From contig JBOGDF010000085.1 in assembly GCA_050701635.1 (NCBI GenBank), positions 1 to 16,970 of the forward strand: a DNA stretch of 16,970 nucleotides, written 5' to 3'. The DNA comes from WHSM01 sp050701635 (GTDB taxonomy: Bacteria; Actinomycetota; Actinomycetes; Mycobacteriales; Micromonosporaceae). The position numbers were made by a program, and so were the translations under genes. Shown piece after piece: positions 1 through 12,000 of this stretch (positions are counted from its first letter, which is position 1; each line of letters begins with the position of its first letter). A model generated the notes under the pieces. It ran no database searches. It was not told where the DNA came from and was given only the letters and a program-made list of their open reading frames with translations.

Positions 1-3000
1 GCTCCAGCCCGACCGCGTCGGCCGCTCCGGCGTCGAGCACGAGCAGCACGCCCGGGACCAGCCCGGCGGGTTCGCCGCAGTCCCCTGCGTCAGCGCAGTC
101 TGCCGGCGGGAGCGCCAGCAGCTCGTCGAGCGCCACGAGCCAGGCCGCGACCTCGAGCCAGGCGTCGTCCGAGACGGGCCGCTCCGGGTCGGACTCGAAG
201 CCCGGCGGTCGCGACTCGCGTCAGGATCCGTCCAAGAAGGACTCGAAGTCCGACAGCACGTCGAAGAGCGACTCGGCCCAGGACACCACGCAGAGCCAGT
301 CGCCCACGCAGAGCCAGTCGCCGGAGTCGCGTACCGAACAGGCGCCAGAGTCGGAAACGGAGCAGACACCGGCCCAGGGCACAGCGGCGAGCCAATCCGC
401 CACCTCGTCCCAGTCTTCGGCCTCCTCGAAACCGTCGATCAAGTGGGCCGAGGACAACTCACAGGAGCCAACCCACCGGCTTCCCAAGCCGAAGGCCGGG
501 AACGTGAGTTTCCGGGACGGTGCCGCAGGGGTGCAGGGTGCACCACAGCTGACACCCGACATGGTCAACCAGGTGCTCGGCGCAGATCCGAGTCAGCTCA
601 CCTCTGCCGAGCAGCGCATGCGCGCCGACTACGAGGCCAACCTCGCCGACCGCGACAGCGACGGCAACCCCGTATCGAAGAGTCAGGAAGACCTGGACGC
701 CGCGGTGCTGCAGACCGGCGCCGAGGGGAACGCTCTCGCCGGGGTGGCGCCCGACGCCACGGTCCGGAACTCCAAATTCGCCGGTCAGATCGTGCGCGTG
801 GACGATGCGGTCATCATACGAGTGCGGGCCGTGGATCCGGAGCTGGCCGATCGATTGGAGAACGACGGGATCTACTTCAACCTGCACGGTTTTCCGGACT
901 TCACGCCGTACACCCGGATGGCGGTTGATCTGCCACCGCCGGATCCCAACCTCTCGCCCAAGGCGCAACGGCAGGCTGACCTGAATGCCGGCAATGCGAT
1001 CTTCGGCGACAACCGTTACACGTGGCACCACGTCGAGGGCACGCGGACCATGCAGCTCGTGCCCAGGGTGCTGCACAGCAAGGTGGGCCACCACGGCGGT
1101 ATCGCGTCGCTGAACACCACCCCGGTCAACACCACGTCGGTCGCCGGGTCGCAGCAGTGGAACTGGCAGGACACCGCGACCAGCCCGGACCCGGCCGCGT
1201 ACAACGGCACCACCCGTTTCGTGGAGCTGAACGATCCGTCGCTCGGCCTGTCCACCGATCCGTTCAGTACGCCGGACGCAGCGGCCGACCCGTCGACACA
1301 GTCCACACAGGACGCTCAGGTCGAGCCAGAGACCGATCACGGTCCTGCCGGCACCGCGGGCGACCCCAACCTCGACACCGGTACGGACACCGACCCGTCG
1401 CAGACCACCGAGACGAGCTCGGAGCAGACCACCGAGACCAGCCCGGAGCAGGTCACCGAGGACGAGCAGGTCACCGAGAACGAGCCGGACACCGAGAGTG
1501 ACGCGGCCACCGAGCTGCAGGACGACCTCGACAGCACGCAGTCGATCGAGGAAACCTCCGAGTCGGCGACCGACTCGACGCAGAGCCCGCACAACCTCAC
1601 TCCGGAGCAGCTACAACAGCTCTACCAGCAGGGGCTCGACCGTGGTAACCAGCTGGTGCTGCCGGAGCTCGGCAACATCATGCGGATCCTCTCGCACCTG
1701 TTCGGGATCCGTCCGAACACGTTGCAGGTGGTGGTGCACGGGGCGGACACCTTCGTCGAGATCGATGGGCAGCCGCTCACCCCCGCAGACCTGGCTGACA
1801 TCATCCGCCAGTCGTCGGCGTGGCAGGCGTACGTCAACGGGACCGGGCCGAAGCCCGTCATCGACCTGTACTCCTGCCGGGCGGGCAACGGCTTCGCCGC
1901 GCAGCTCGCGCAGGAGTTGGACACCGACGTCGTCGCCTTCACCACCACCGTGATCTTCCGGGACGACGGCTATTCGGTGCTCGCCGAGCCGCTGGCCGAC
2001 GTCACCGGGCTCTTCCCCGATCCGCAACAGCACGGCCAGGCGATCCGGTTCCACCCGGACGGCAGCCACACTGTCGAGCCCGACTTCGAGAACGAGTTGG
2101 AGCAGGCGCGCCGGGACCGGGAGCGCGCGGAAAAGGTGGCGGAAGCCCGCCGGCTGCTGGAACAGCAGGCGCTGCGTCAGCTGCAGCAGACCGGGGTCGA
2201 CCCCGATGCGCAAACCGGCGAGCTGGTCGACGGCGTACAGCGGTCGTACTTGGGGCCGGACACCGGCACCGACGCCGGCACCGCGAGCAGCGCTGACGCT
2301 GAGAGCACTCCGGATCCGGACAACGACTCTCGAGTGTCTCCGGCGCCGGCCAAGCCGGAAGGGCTCAGCGAGCGGCTGAGCCAGACCTGGGATTCGTTGA
2401 GCGAGCCGGCGCGGGCGCAGTTCAACTTCCAGCTCGAGCGGGTGGGCGGCAACCAGGACACCCTGCAGCGGGTGCTCGACGGTATGGAGCGCGGCGCGGC
2501 GAAGAAGGGCCAGACGCTCGACGAGATGCTGGCCGAGCGGTACCAGAACAGCCCGCCCAGCACCCCGGGGCCGGAAAGCCAGACCCCGGCGACGCCACAG
2601 CTGCCGCCGCTGACGCCGGACGTGGCGGCGGCGGTGGACAACGCCCTGCAGTCGTTGCAGCAGGCCCAGTCGATCCTCGACGCGCTCAATCAGGCACACC
2701 AGGCGGCGCACAACGCTCCGCTGCCGGGGGCGGACGCCGTACAGGCGAAGATCGACGGGCTCAAGAAGTATTACGAGCGGGTCCAGAATCGGGAGCGTTC
2801 GGCGACCGTCGGGTCGTTGCAGCGGCCGTACAACAACGTGGTCGGCGTGCTCGGTGAGCTGCAGGTGGCGCAGAGCCTGGACGGCCTCGTCGGGCTGTCG
2901 ATGGAGCTTACCGACACCGAGATCGACATCATCGCCGACGACGGCAACAGCTGGAACGACGCCAAGAACTACCAGCCCGGCAAGCAGCTGCCCGCCGACA

Positions 3001-6000
3001 AGGTCCTGGACTTGCTCGCCCAGGCGCAGGTCCAGCTGAACGCCTCGGTCGATCCGGCGAACGCCGGCCCCAACGGGGAGCCGCCGCGGGTGCAGTGGCA
3101 CTTCCCGAACGGCGTCGACCCCGCGCTCGCCAACCAGATCGAGGCGCTTCGGGCCGTCGACGCCAACGGCCAGACTCACCACGTCACGGTCGTCGGGCCG
3201 CGTATCGCGCCTGGGCAGTCCGGCCCCGCGGCCGGCGCGGGGGCTGCGGCCGGCCCCGACCCGGCGGGTGCCTCGCCGGACCAGCAGGGCGATCCCGCCA
3301 GTGCGCCGCAGACCACGCCGGAAACGACGCCGACCAGCGAGACCGAGACCAGCCAGACCTCGGCGAAGCAGCGTGGCGCCGGCGCGGTAGAAGAACAAGG
3401 CGATCTTTCGAGTACGGAGGAAGAAGAGAGCTCCGAGGAGGAGCACGGCTTCCTGCAGTGGCGAGCGGCGATGATCCTCGGGGTCGGCACCGCGAGCATC
3501 ACCGGATCGATCTTCGGTCTGGCAGGGCTCGCGATCGGGCTGCCGTTCCTGCCGGTGTTCGGCATCGTCGGAGTGGTCGCGCTCGGCGGCCTCGCGTTGG
3601 AGTGGCTGAACGGCCCGCAGATCGAGCAGGAGTTCCAGCAGAGCGAGGCGGCGCACCAGGCGTTCAAGGACTACAAGGCCGCGCTGAAGCAGCAGCGCCA
3701 GCAGGCCCGTGCCGAGCAGCGCGAGCTACGCCGTCAGGCGCGCGCGGGAACGCTCCCCAGCCAGGCGGCACCCGGCACCGACCCGGACGCCGGCACCGAT
3801 CCGGATGTTGGCACCGATCCGGATGTTGGCACCGACCCCGCCACCGGCCCCGATCCCACCGCCGGTACGGACCCCGCCACCCAGGCCGACCCGAGCACGA
3901 CGCCGAGCGCCACGCCTGACACCGGGCCGACCCCGGCCGCCCCAACGCCCCAGGCCGCACCTGAGGTTCAGCCCGCACCTGACAACCAGGCCGCACCTGA
4001 CGCGCAGACCGGGCCGAGCCCGGATACCGCTGCGATACGTCCACAGTGGAGGGCGCCGGAGGGCAGTCCCGCCAGGTTCGGTCCGTTCCACATCGTGACG
4101 ACACCCGCGATGGCGGCCAAGCTGATCGAGAGTGGCCAGCTCACCAGCGGCAGGATCCCGTTGTTCGGCAACTCGCCGATGATCCACGCGGCGGAAGGGT
4201 CCCTGCCGGACGGCGCGGTCGGCATCGAGTTCTACACCGACGTGGCGCCCAACTTCGGGCACAGTTCGCTGCCCGGCCACGCGTGGTGGTCCGGCGACCG
4301 CCCAGGCCTCACCAACGACGAGAGCGGCGAAGTCGTCACGATGAACGTGGCGCCGGCTCCGCACGCCCAGCAGACGCTCGACGACACTGTGGCCGGTACG
4401 GATCCCGCCACACCCGCGCTGAACGACGTCTACCGCACCAAGGCGATGGATGACTACTACGTCGGCGAACATCTCGACCCGGCGACCCGAGACAGGTTCA
4501 TCGTCAAGAACATCGGTGGCCAGGTTCTGGTGATGCACGTCGACTACCTCACCGACGAGCAGCGGGCGGCGCACCAGCTGCATTTCCGGGACGAGCTGAT
4601 CTACGACGCGGACGGCAACCTGTTCGACACCCGCAACGGAGTCACGCTCGGGAGTGGCGCAGGCAGCGCGATGTACGTGATGGACGAGAACGGCAACGTC
4701 TACGCGTCCACACACCAGGAGGCCGGCAAGTTCCACCACACCAGCTTGCTCGCCGGGCAGGACGTCGTCGGCGCGGGCGAAATGATCGTCCACAATGGAG
4801 TGCTGGTCAAACTCAGCAACAACAGCGGCCACTACAAGCCGACCGCGGCGCACCTCTACCAGACCGTGAGGGCCCTGATGCCGCAGGGCGTCGACCTCGC
4901 ACAGGTCAACCTGTTCTACCAGTACGTGGACGGCCGGGCGCAAACCGACGAAGAGCTCGCGCAGGCCCGGGATGAGACGCGGCAGTGGAACTTCGAGGAC
5001 AACTTCGCGCGGCGGATGGGTTGGAGCTGGCAGCTGGACCAGCTCGAGTTCTACGACGAGGGGTTCACCCGCCCGGAGTCGATCTTCGGCGACCACAGTC
5101 TGCGGCCAGGGCCGTACACGTACCGGACCACGCCGATGCTCGACCGGTTCGATGGCGAGACCTCGCCGGACCATCCCGAAGGGCCGGTGGCGTACCTCGA
5201 CGAGCAGCAGCGCCAGGAGTTCCGGCTGACCGTACGGGACGGGTTGATCTACGACGCGAACGGCGAGCTGTTCGACACCCGCAACAGCTCGTACGTGCAC
5301 GGCGGCAGCGGGCGCGCGATCTTCGTGATGGACGAGAACGGCAACCTGTACGCCGCGAACACCAACGCCGACGAGGACCCGAACGTGCCGAAGCTGCGGC
5401 ACTCCAGCTTCCTCGCCGGTGACCCGGTGGCGGCCGCGGGGGAGATCGCCGTACACGACGGCCGGCTGGTGCAGCTGCACGACCGCAGCGGGCACTACAA
5501 GCCCGAGCCCGAGCACCTGTACCAGGTGAAGAAGGCGCTGCAGCGCGCGCACGTGGACTTCACCGGCGTACACGTGGACAACGCGTACGTGTCGCCGACC
5601 CGCAGCCGGCACGCGGCGTACCAGGCGGAGCTGTGGCAGTTCGACGACAACCACAGCCTCTACCTCGAAAACTGGGCCGCGGCGCTGGCGGCCGAGACCG
5701 CGGCCCGGCACGCCTCGGAGCTGGAGGCCGCGCGTCAGGCGGCGGAGCAGGCCGCCTACGACCTGCGCGTCAAAGCGGAGCAGGCGGCCGCGGCGCTCGA
5801 GGCGCAGCGGCAGGCGGTGCAGCAGGCGCTGGACCACCTGCAGCAGATCCAGACCGCCGAGCAGGAGGCCGCGGCCGCGCAGCACGAGAGCCGGTTCGGC
5901 GACAAGCTGCGTACGGCGGTCAGCGCGGTGCTGCCACGCTCCATCCGCAAGGCGCTGCGGCTGGAACGCCCCGCCGGCCCGCCGACCACCACACCACCCA

Positions 6001-9000
6001 CCACCCCGCCCCCGACCACCACACCCGCTGCCTCGCCGGCAACACCGACCACCCCCGCGCCCGGCGTCACCACGCCCGACCCGCAGCAGCCCGCCGCCAC
6101 CACACCCGACCCGCAGCAGCCCGCTGCTACCACGCCCGACCCGCAGCAGCCCGCTGCTACCACGCCCGACCCGCAGCAGCCAGCCACCACGCAGCAGCAG
6201 CCGGCCCAGCAGCAGCCCGCCGCCACGCAGCAACAGCCCGCGGCCCAGCAGCCAGCGCCGACACAGCCTGCCGCCCCGCAGCCGGCGACTTCATCCGTCC
6301 CGCAGCAGTCCGGGACGCAGCCGGCCACCACACCTGCGTTCCCGGTGCGCGGCAACCCGGACGCGACGGCGGTGCTGGATACCGCGCGCCGCGAGATCGC
6401 CGGCATGGCGCAGACGTACCAAACCCAAATCAGTGAGGTGACGCTGCGCGGTGACGGCACCGTGGAGGTCACCCCGCACCGCGGCCGGCCGTTCGCGATC
6501 CGGATCTCGGCCGGCACCCTGGCCCCGGGGGTACGGGCGGAGCTGACTCCCGCGCCGGGCGGCCTGCTGCCGACGCGGCGCGGTACGGCGACCACGCCGT
6601 ACCAGCTGGTGCTCTCCGACCAGCTGCCCGACGACCAGATCGCGCGCGTCCTCGCGTACGAGCTGTCCCGGGTGCTCACCGACCGGCGCGGTGGCCTGCG
6701 GCAGCTGAGCCGGCGCAGTGACGGCTTGGCCGCCGTCGCGGCCGAGATCGAGGTGCTCGCCGGCCGGATCACCGGTGCGCCCGACCCGAACACCGCCGCC
6801 GAGCTGGAGCAGGAGCTGGAGCAGCTTCTGGAGCGCCATCAGCTGCTGCCGGAGCAGGACGGTGCCCTGGCGCGGATGGAGCAGCTGACCCGGCACCTGC
6901 CGCCGCACGCGGTCGACCTGATACGGCTCTCCGACCGGGTGCTGCGGGACGCCAGCCCCGAGCTGCGCCGACTCGGCATCGACCTACGCAACCTGGTGCC
7001 CGACACCGCCCGCGGTACGGACCCGCTGTGGCGGCGTTTCGTGACCGCGGTCGAGGGGCTCGGCTTCCCACGCCGGCACGCCGCCTCGCTCACCGCGGCG
7101 GCGATCAAGTTCGCTCTGGACAACGGCGCCACCGACCCGGACGGGACGGTACGCGTCGACCGGCTGGCCGACCTGGTAAGGCACTACGCGAGCGTCTTCC
7201 ACGACACGGTGGCCGGTCAGCAGCACCGGATGCGTACCGGCAGCCAGTTCCGTACGGTCGGCAAGCGGCAAGCGCAGGACGACCTGGCGCAGACCGCCAA
7301 CGATCCCGACAGCACGTTCGGGCAGCGGCTGCGGCATCGGCTGGCGGTCGAGGAGACCGACTTCCAGTCCGCGGGTCGGGGGCCGGTCACTCTGGCACCC
7401 ACCGCCGACGGCACCCCGCTGCTGGACAACAGCGTCAGCGACCGGCAGCTGCGGCTCGCCGTACAGGCGCTGGGCGGCCAGCTCGGGCACGCGACGGCGG
7501 CCGACGCGGCGTACCAGGTGACGCAGGAGAACGGCGTGATCAACCGCGCCGAGTCGGTCGACCGCCGGCCCGGTCGCGACAACAGCGTCTTCGCCCGGCA
7601 CCACCGGGCGCTGGGCGTCACGCTGCAGAGTCCCGACCGGGTGGAGGTACGCCGCAACCCCGACGGCACCGCAGAGGTGATCTTCAAGCGGGTCTCGCAC
7701 AGCTCCGACGGCAACGTGTGGACCAGCCTCGGTCGCCCCCAGGTGATGACCGCGGTCGTGCTGCTACGGCCGACGGACGCCGGCGTGGTCGCCGCGGTCG
7801 AGTCGTTCCGGGAAGCGCCGGACCCGAGCTTGAAGCTCACCGCCCGGCCGCTGCCGAATCTGGCCAAGGCGCTGGAGGCGGTGCTCGCCGCGGCTCCGGC
7901 CACCTTCGCGGACGTCAACGCGAAGTACGTGTACGCGTACCTCAACGAGGCCGGCGAGACCAGGCTGGTGGTCAAGCTCCAGACCGACGAGGTGCTGGAC
8001 ATCGAGGTCACCACCGACGCGATGTCCGGGTCGCTGGTGCTGCGTACCGATACCGGATTCCGGACCAGTGCCCGGGTGGGCGTCGACATGCTCGCCAACA
8101 AGTTCCAGCTCGGCCGTGCGGTCGAGGCGGCGCTGGCCGACGCGCTCGCCGGGATCATCGAGTACGTCACCGACCCGGACGAGACCGGCGAGAGCGTACT
8201 GCGGCCCGGTGAGGTGACCGGCGACCTGAGTCTGGTCGACTTCTCGGCGAACGACCGGGCACGGATGGCGCGGCTGCGGGCGGTCGCGCGGCAGTTCAAC
8301 GACGGAAGCATCAACGTACGGCGGGAAGTCCGGGTCGAGATCCACCGGCTGATCAACAGCATGGGGCTGCGGGACGGTACGCCCGGCGCACAGGCGCGGC
8401 GCGCCATCCTGCCCGCCGCCGTACAGCGGGTGGTCGCCGAGCACGGCAGGCAAGGCCAGGACCGTTGGCTCGCCGCCCCGTGGGACCGTCCGCTGGAGGT
8501 ACGCCCGGCGTCGTGGGTCTTCGGCACCAACATCCTGCCGGAGGGTGTCGGGTTCATTGCCGCCATGGTGATCAGCGTGGTGGCGGGCGACCCGAGCCGG
8601 CTGATCGGGCTCGGCGTCACGGCACTCGGTCTGGGCTCCGCGAACAGCGCGCTGGAGTTCTGGCGCGGTGCCAGGTCCGCTCGCCGGGAGGCGACGTTCG
8701 AACGGCGGGCCGAGCTGCGGGCCGCGCGCCGGGAGCTGCGGCGGGACCTGGAGGCCTCCCGATCGGGCGCGGAGCTGGCGGTGCCGGAGGGCGCCCACGC
8801 CAAGACCGACAAGGAGCTGATCAAGCCGGAGGACCGCCCCGAGCTGCGGGACAGCTCGGGTGTGCTGGCGCCGGGGATCGCCGACGCGGTCGTACGGTTC
8901 GAGATCGCCAGCCTCACCTCCAAGCGCACGCCCTCGCCGAACGCCACCCCTGAGGAGCTCGCCGAAAAGGCGATGAAGGACTTCGCCGGCCCCTGGGTGG

Positions 9001-12000
9001 CGGCGTCGCCGAGCATCCCGAAGGCCATATCCGAGGCGCTGCTCGGGTGGGCGTTCAACAAGGCGAAGGCGCGTACCGAGACGCTGTTCTCCGAATTCCG
9101 TAAGCAGCGAAACTTCCGGGAAGCCAGCGGGCAGCTGGAAGACCAGATGAAGCTGGCGGATCCGATCATCCGGCAGATGCAGCTGCGGATCGCACAGACC
9201 ACCGACCCGGCCGAGCGGGACCGGCTGCTCGCGCTGGCCGCCGGGCTCACCGACGCATTGGCCGACCTGCAGACCGCCAACCAGCTGGACACCGAGAGCC
9301 GTCCCGCCGGCAAGAAGGAGTGGGCGGCCTGGCGGCGGTTGGGGCTGCGCCGGGGAGCGTCGTTCCCGGTGACCGACGCCAGCCCGGACAGCGTCACCCG
9401 CAAGCGTTGGTACGTCGCCAAGGAAGGCCTACCAAGCATCATCGCGGCCAGCTCGATCACCGCGACCGCGGTGGCGCTGGGTGCCGCGGTGCTGGCGATC
9501 CCGAGCGCCGCGCTGGTCGCCGGTGCGGTCGCCGGCACCGCCGCCGCGATCGCGTTCCAGAAGGCCAAGGTCGCCAACAAGGCGGAGCTGCGCAGCCAGC
9601 TCTGGGATCAGGCCCGGGCCAACACGGTCACCCGGATGGAGGGTCTGGTCACCGGGAACGACCCGATGGCGGACCCGGTGATCGACCGATCCGAGCTGCC
9701 GAAGGCGTCCCGGCTGAGGTTCTGGGTCAAGAACGCGGTGCCGGCGGTGTTCGGCAGCGCCGCCTCCGGGGCCACCACCGGTCTCGCGGTCTCGATCGCG
9801 GCGAACCCGGCGGCCGGCGTCGCGGCCGGCTCGGCGATCGGCGCGTACGTGCTCCTGCGCGGCATCGCCAAGTCGTGGACCGAGCGGCACTCCGAGATGG
9901 ACGAGATGGCGTTCGGCGAGCAGGACCGCGAGCTGGAGCGCCAGGAACAGGCTGAGGCCACCGAGCAGAAGAGCTTCGAGGAGCTGGTTGACGACCTGCG
10001 CAAGGTGATCGGCAAGGCCAAGGAGCTGGAGTTCACGCCGGCGGCGCCGGACTGGTTCAACGACGACCTCAACCAGGTCTTTGACGAGCTGCGGCGGCAC
10101 GGCTCCACCGGTCTGCTCACCTGGTTCCGCGACACCGCGGCCCGGTTCGAGCACGACGGCCAGGTCGACATGGAGCGGCTGGAGTTGTACGTCGGGCGCT
10201 GGGGTAAATCACCGCGCGAGCAGGCGTTGGGGCTGCATCAGCGATTCGACCAGGTGATGGCCACCACGGCGGCGGGGACGCTGAGTCTCAACCGGGCCGT
10301 CGAGCCGCTCGACGACGCCGACATCAACTTGGACGAGCTGATCCCGTACGACCTGCGTACGCCGGACAACCCGGGCTGGGTGAGGCTGACCGAGGCGCTC
10401 GCCGACAACCAGTTCCGCACCCGGTTCTCGGGCCGGCTGACCGCGGCGGCGCTGCAGTTCGCGTTCGCCAACGGCGGGCTGGAGACCGTGCCGCAGCCGG
10501 ACGGCACCACCAAACAGCGGGCCGACCTGGCCGCCACCGCCATGCTCGTGCGCTACTTCAAGCAGCAGCTCGACGCCGACGTGGCCAAGTCGAAAGGCGA
10601 GCACGCGGGCCGTACGGAACGCGGCGCCTGGAACCGGCTGGCGGCTCCGCTGGGCGTCGCGACCGCCCGCGCCGAGTACGTCGAAGGCATCGGCAACCGG
10701 CTCAAGAAGCAGCTGGCGGACTTGGACAACGTTCGGCGCGGTCGGGTACAGCTGCCGCAGGTGGGCGGCAGGACGGCGCTCGACCCCGGCGTGGACCCGG
10801 AGTCGGTGGCGCAGCTGATCAGCGACCAGGCCAACCGGCTCGGCTTCGACAGCCGGATCCAGCACCTCTACCACGTCCAGAATTCCGCCAACGGCATCGC
10901 CGTGCTGCCCGAGGCGATGGGTGGGAATGGATTCAACGACAGCCATCTGGTGCGGTTCGGGCGGGCCCTGCGACTCACGCTCCGCAGCCCTGACCTTCCG
11001 ATCGAGCTGCGCAGCACGTTCACCGGAGAAACCCAGGCGGTGGTACGCCGCTTCGCCCGCGAGCTCGACGGCAGGATCATCACCAAGTGGGGCCGCCCGG
11101 TGGTGATGGTCGCCCGGGTCCGGCTCGGGTACGCCGCCGACGGGCAGGTCCAGGCGACGCTGGATTCGCTCGCCGCCGAGCCCGACGGGCGCTTCAAGGA
11201 GCAGGCGAAACAGCTGGAGCGGCAGCGCCGCAACCCGATCACCGCGACCGAGGTGCCCGGCTCCTACTTCCGTCCCGACTCCCGCCCCGACGACGCGCGG
11301 CCGATTACCGACAGCGACGTCAACTCGGCGCTGCGGTGGCTGGCCGGGGCCTTCCCCGACCTGCCGGTGCCCAGCGACTCCAACCCCCAGGTCCGACTGG
11401 ATAACGGCAGCTGGGAGACCGTACGGTTCGCCGACATCCAGATCCGAGTGGTGCCCGAGGTGGTGCCGGACGGGCGGCAGCAGCGGCAGGAGGGTGACAG
11501 CCGCTGTGTCGCCAGCACCACGGTCGAGCCGCTCCCAGAGGTCAACGGCAAGAAGTACTACCGGGTCACCATCCAGGTCGCCCAGGACCTGCACCCGGAC
11601 CTGCTGCGCCGGGCGCTGGCGCACGAGCTGTCCGAGCTGAACCACGAGTACGGCAAGGCGAAGGGCACCGGGCTACGCCGCTCCGCCGCGATCAACGGGC
11701 ACATCCGGGGTCGCCTCACCGAGCTGGAGGTGATCGCGCAGCAGCTGCAGTCGATCCGGAGCAGGGAGGCGTACTCGCCGGACGTGGAGGGCCGCTCGGA
11801 CCTGGAGGCGTACGCCGACTGGCTGCGCGACGAGGCGGACCGGGTCGTGGCGCACCTGCGCGCGGTGGAGCTGCCGCGGCTCGGCAAGCGCAACTGGGAT
11901 CGGGTGGTCGAGACCCACCTGTCCGACGAGGGCCAGCAGCTGCTGCGGGAGCTGGCGTACAACCGCAACCTCGCCGCGATGCGTGCCGGCCTGCCGGAAG

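Noticed and set aside
561..563. Possible internal start codon (ATG before the WHH domain)
   Set aside because: No ribosome binding site stands out, and the same frame is open and biased upstream to the window edge.
1611..3656. 681-residue open frame on the minus strand
   Set aside because: Antisense to the Cys/His and PD-(D/E)XK domains; Arg/Leu/Val-rich with no recognisable motif.
6069..6188. CRISPR-like regular repeats
   Set aside because: Units are directly adjacent with no spacers, lie in frame and encode a Pro/Gln peptide; they are a coding tandem repeat.
3726..6233. 835-residue open frame on the minus strand
   Set aside because: It is antisense to the giant frame. Its product is Gly/Arg/Val/Leu-rich with no domain pattern, and long antisense frames are expected in such GC-rich coding DNA.
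7028..8212. 394-residue + strand frame in another register
   Set aside because: Arg/Gly/Ala-dominated out-of-frame translation; the giant frame shows module B here with a matching copy 3.36 kb away.
7217..9580. 787-residue open frame on the minus strand
   Set aside because: Its Ser/Arg/Ala-rich composition is the mirror of the sense codons. The sense strand here encodes the duplicated module B, the metallopeptidase-like domain and hairpins 2-3.
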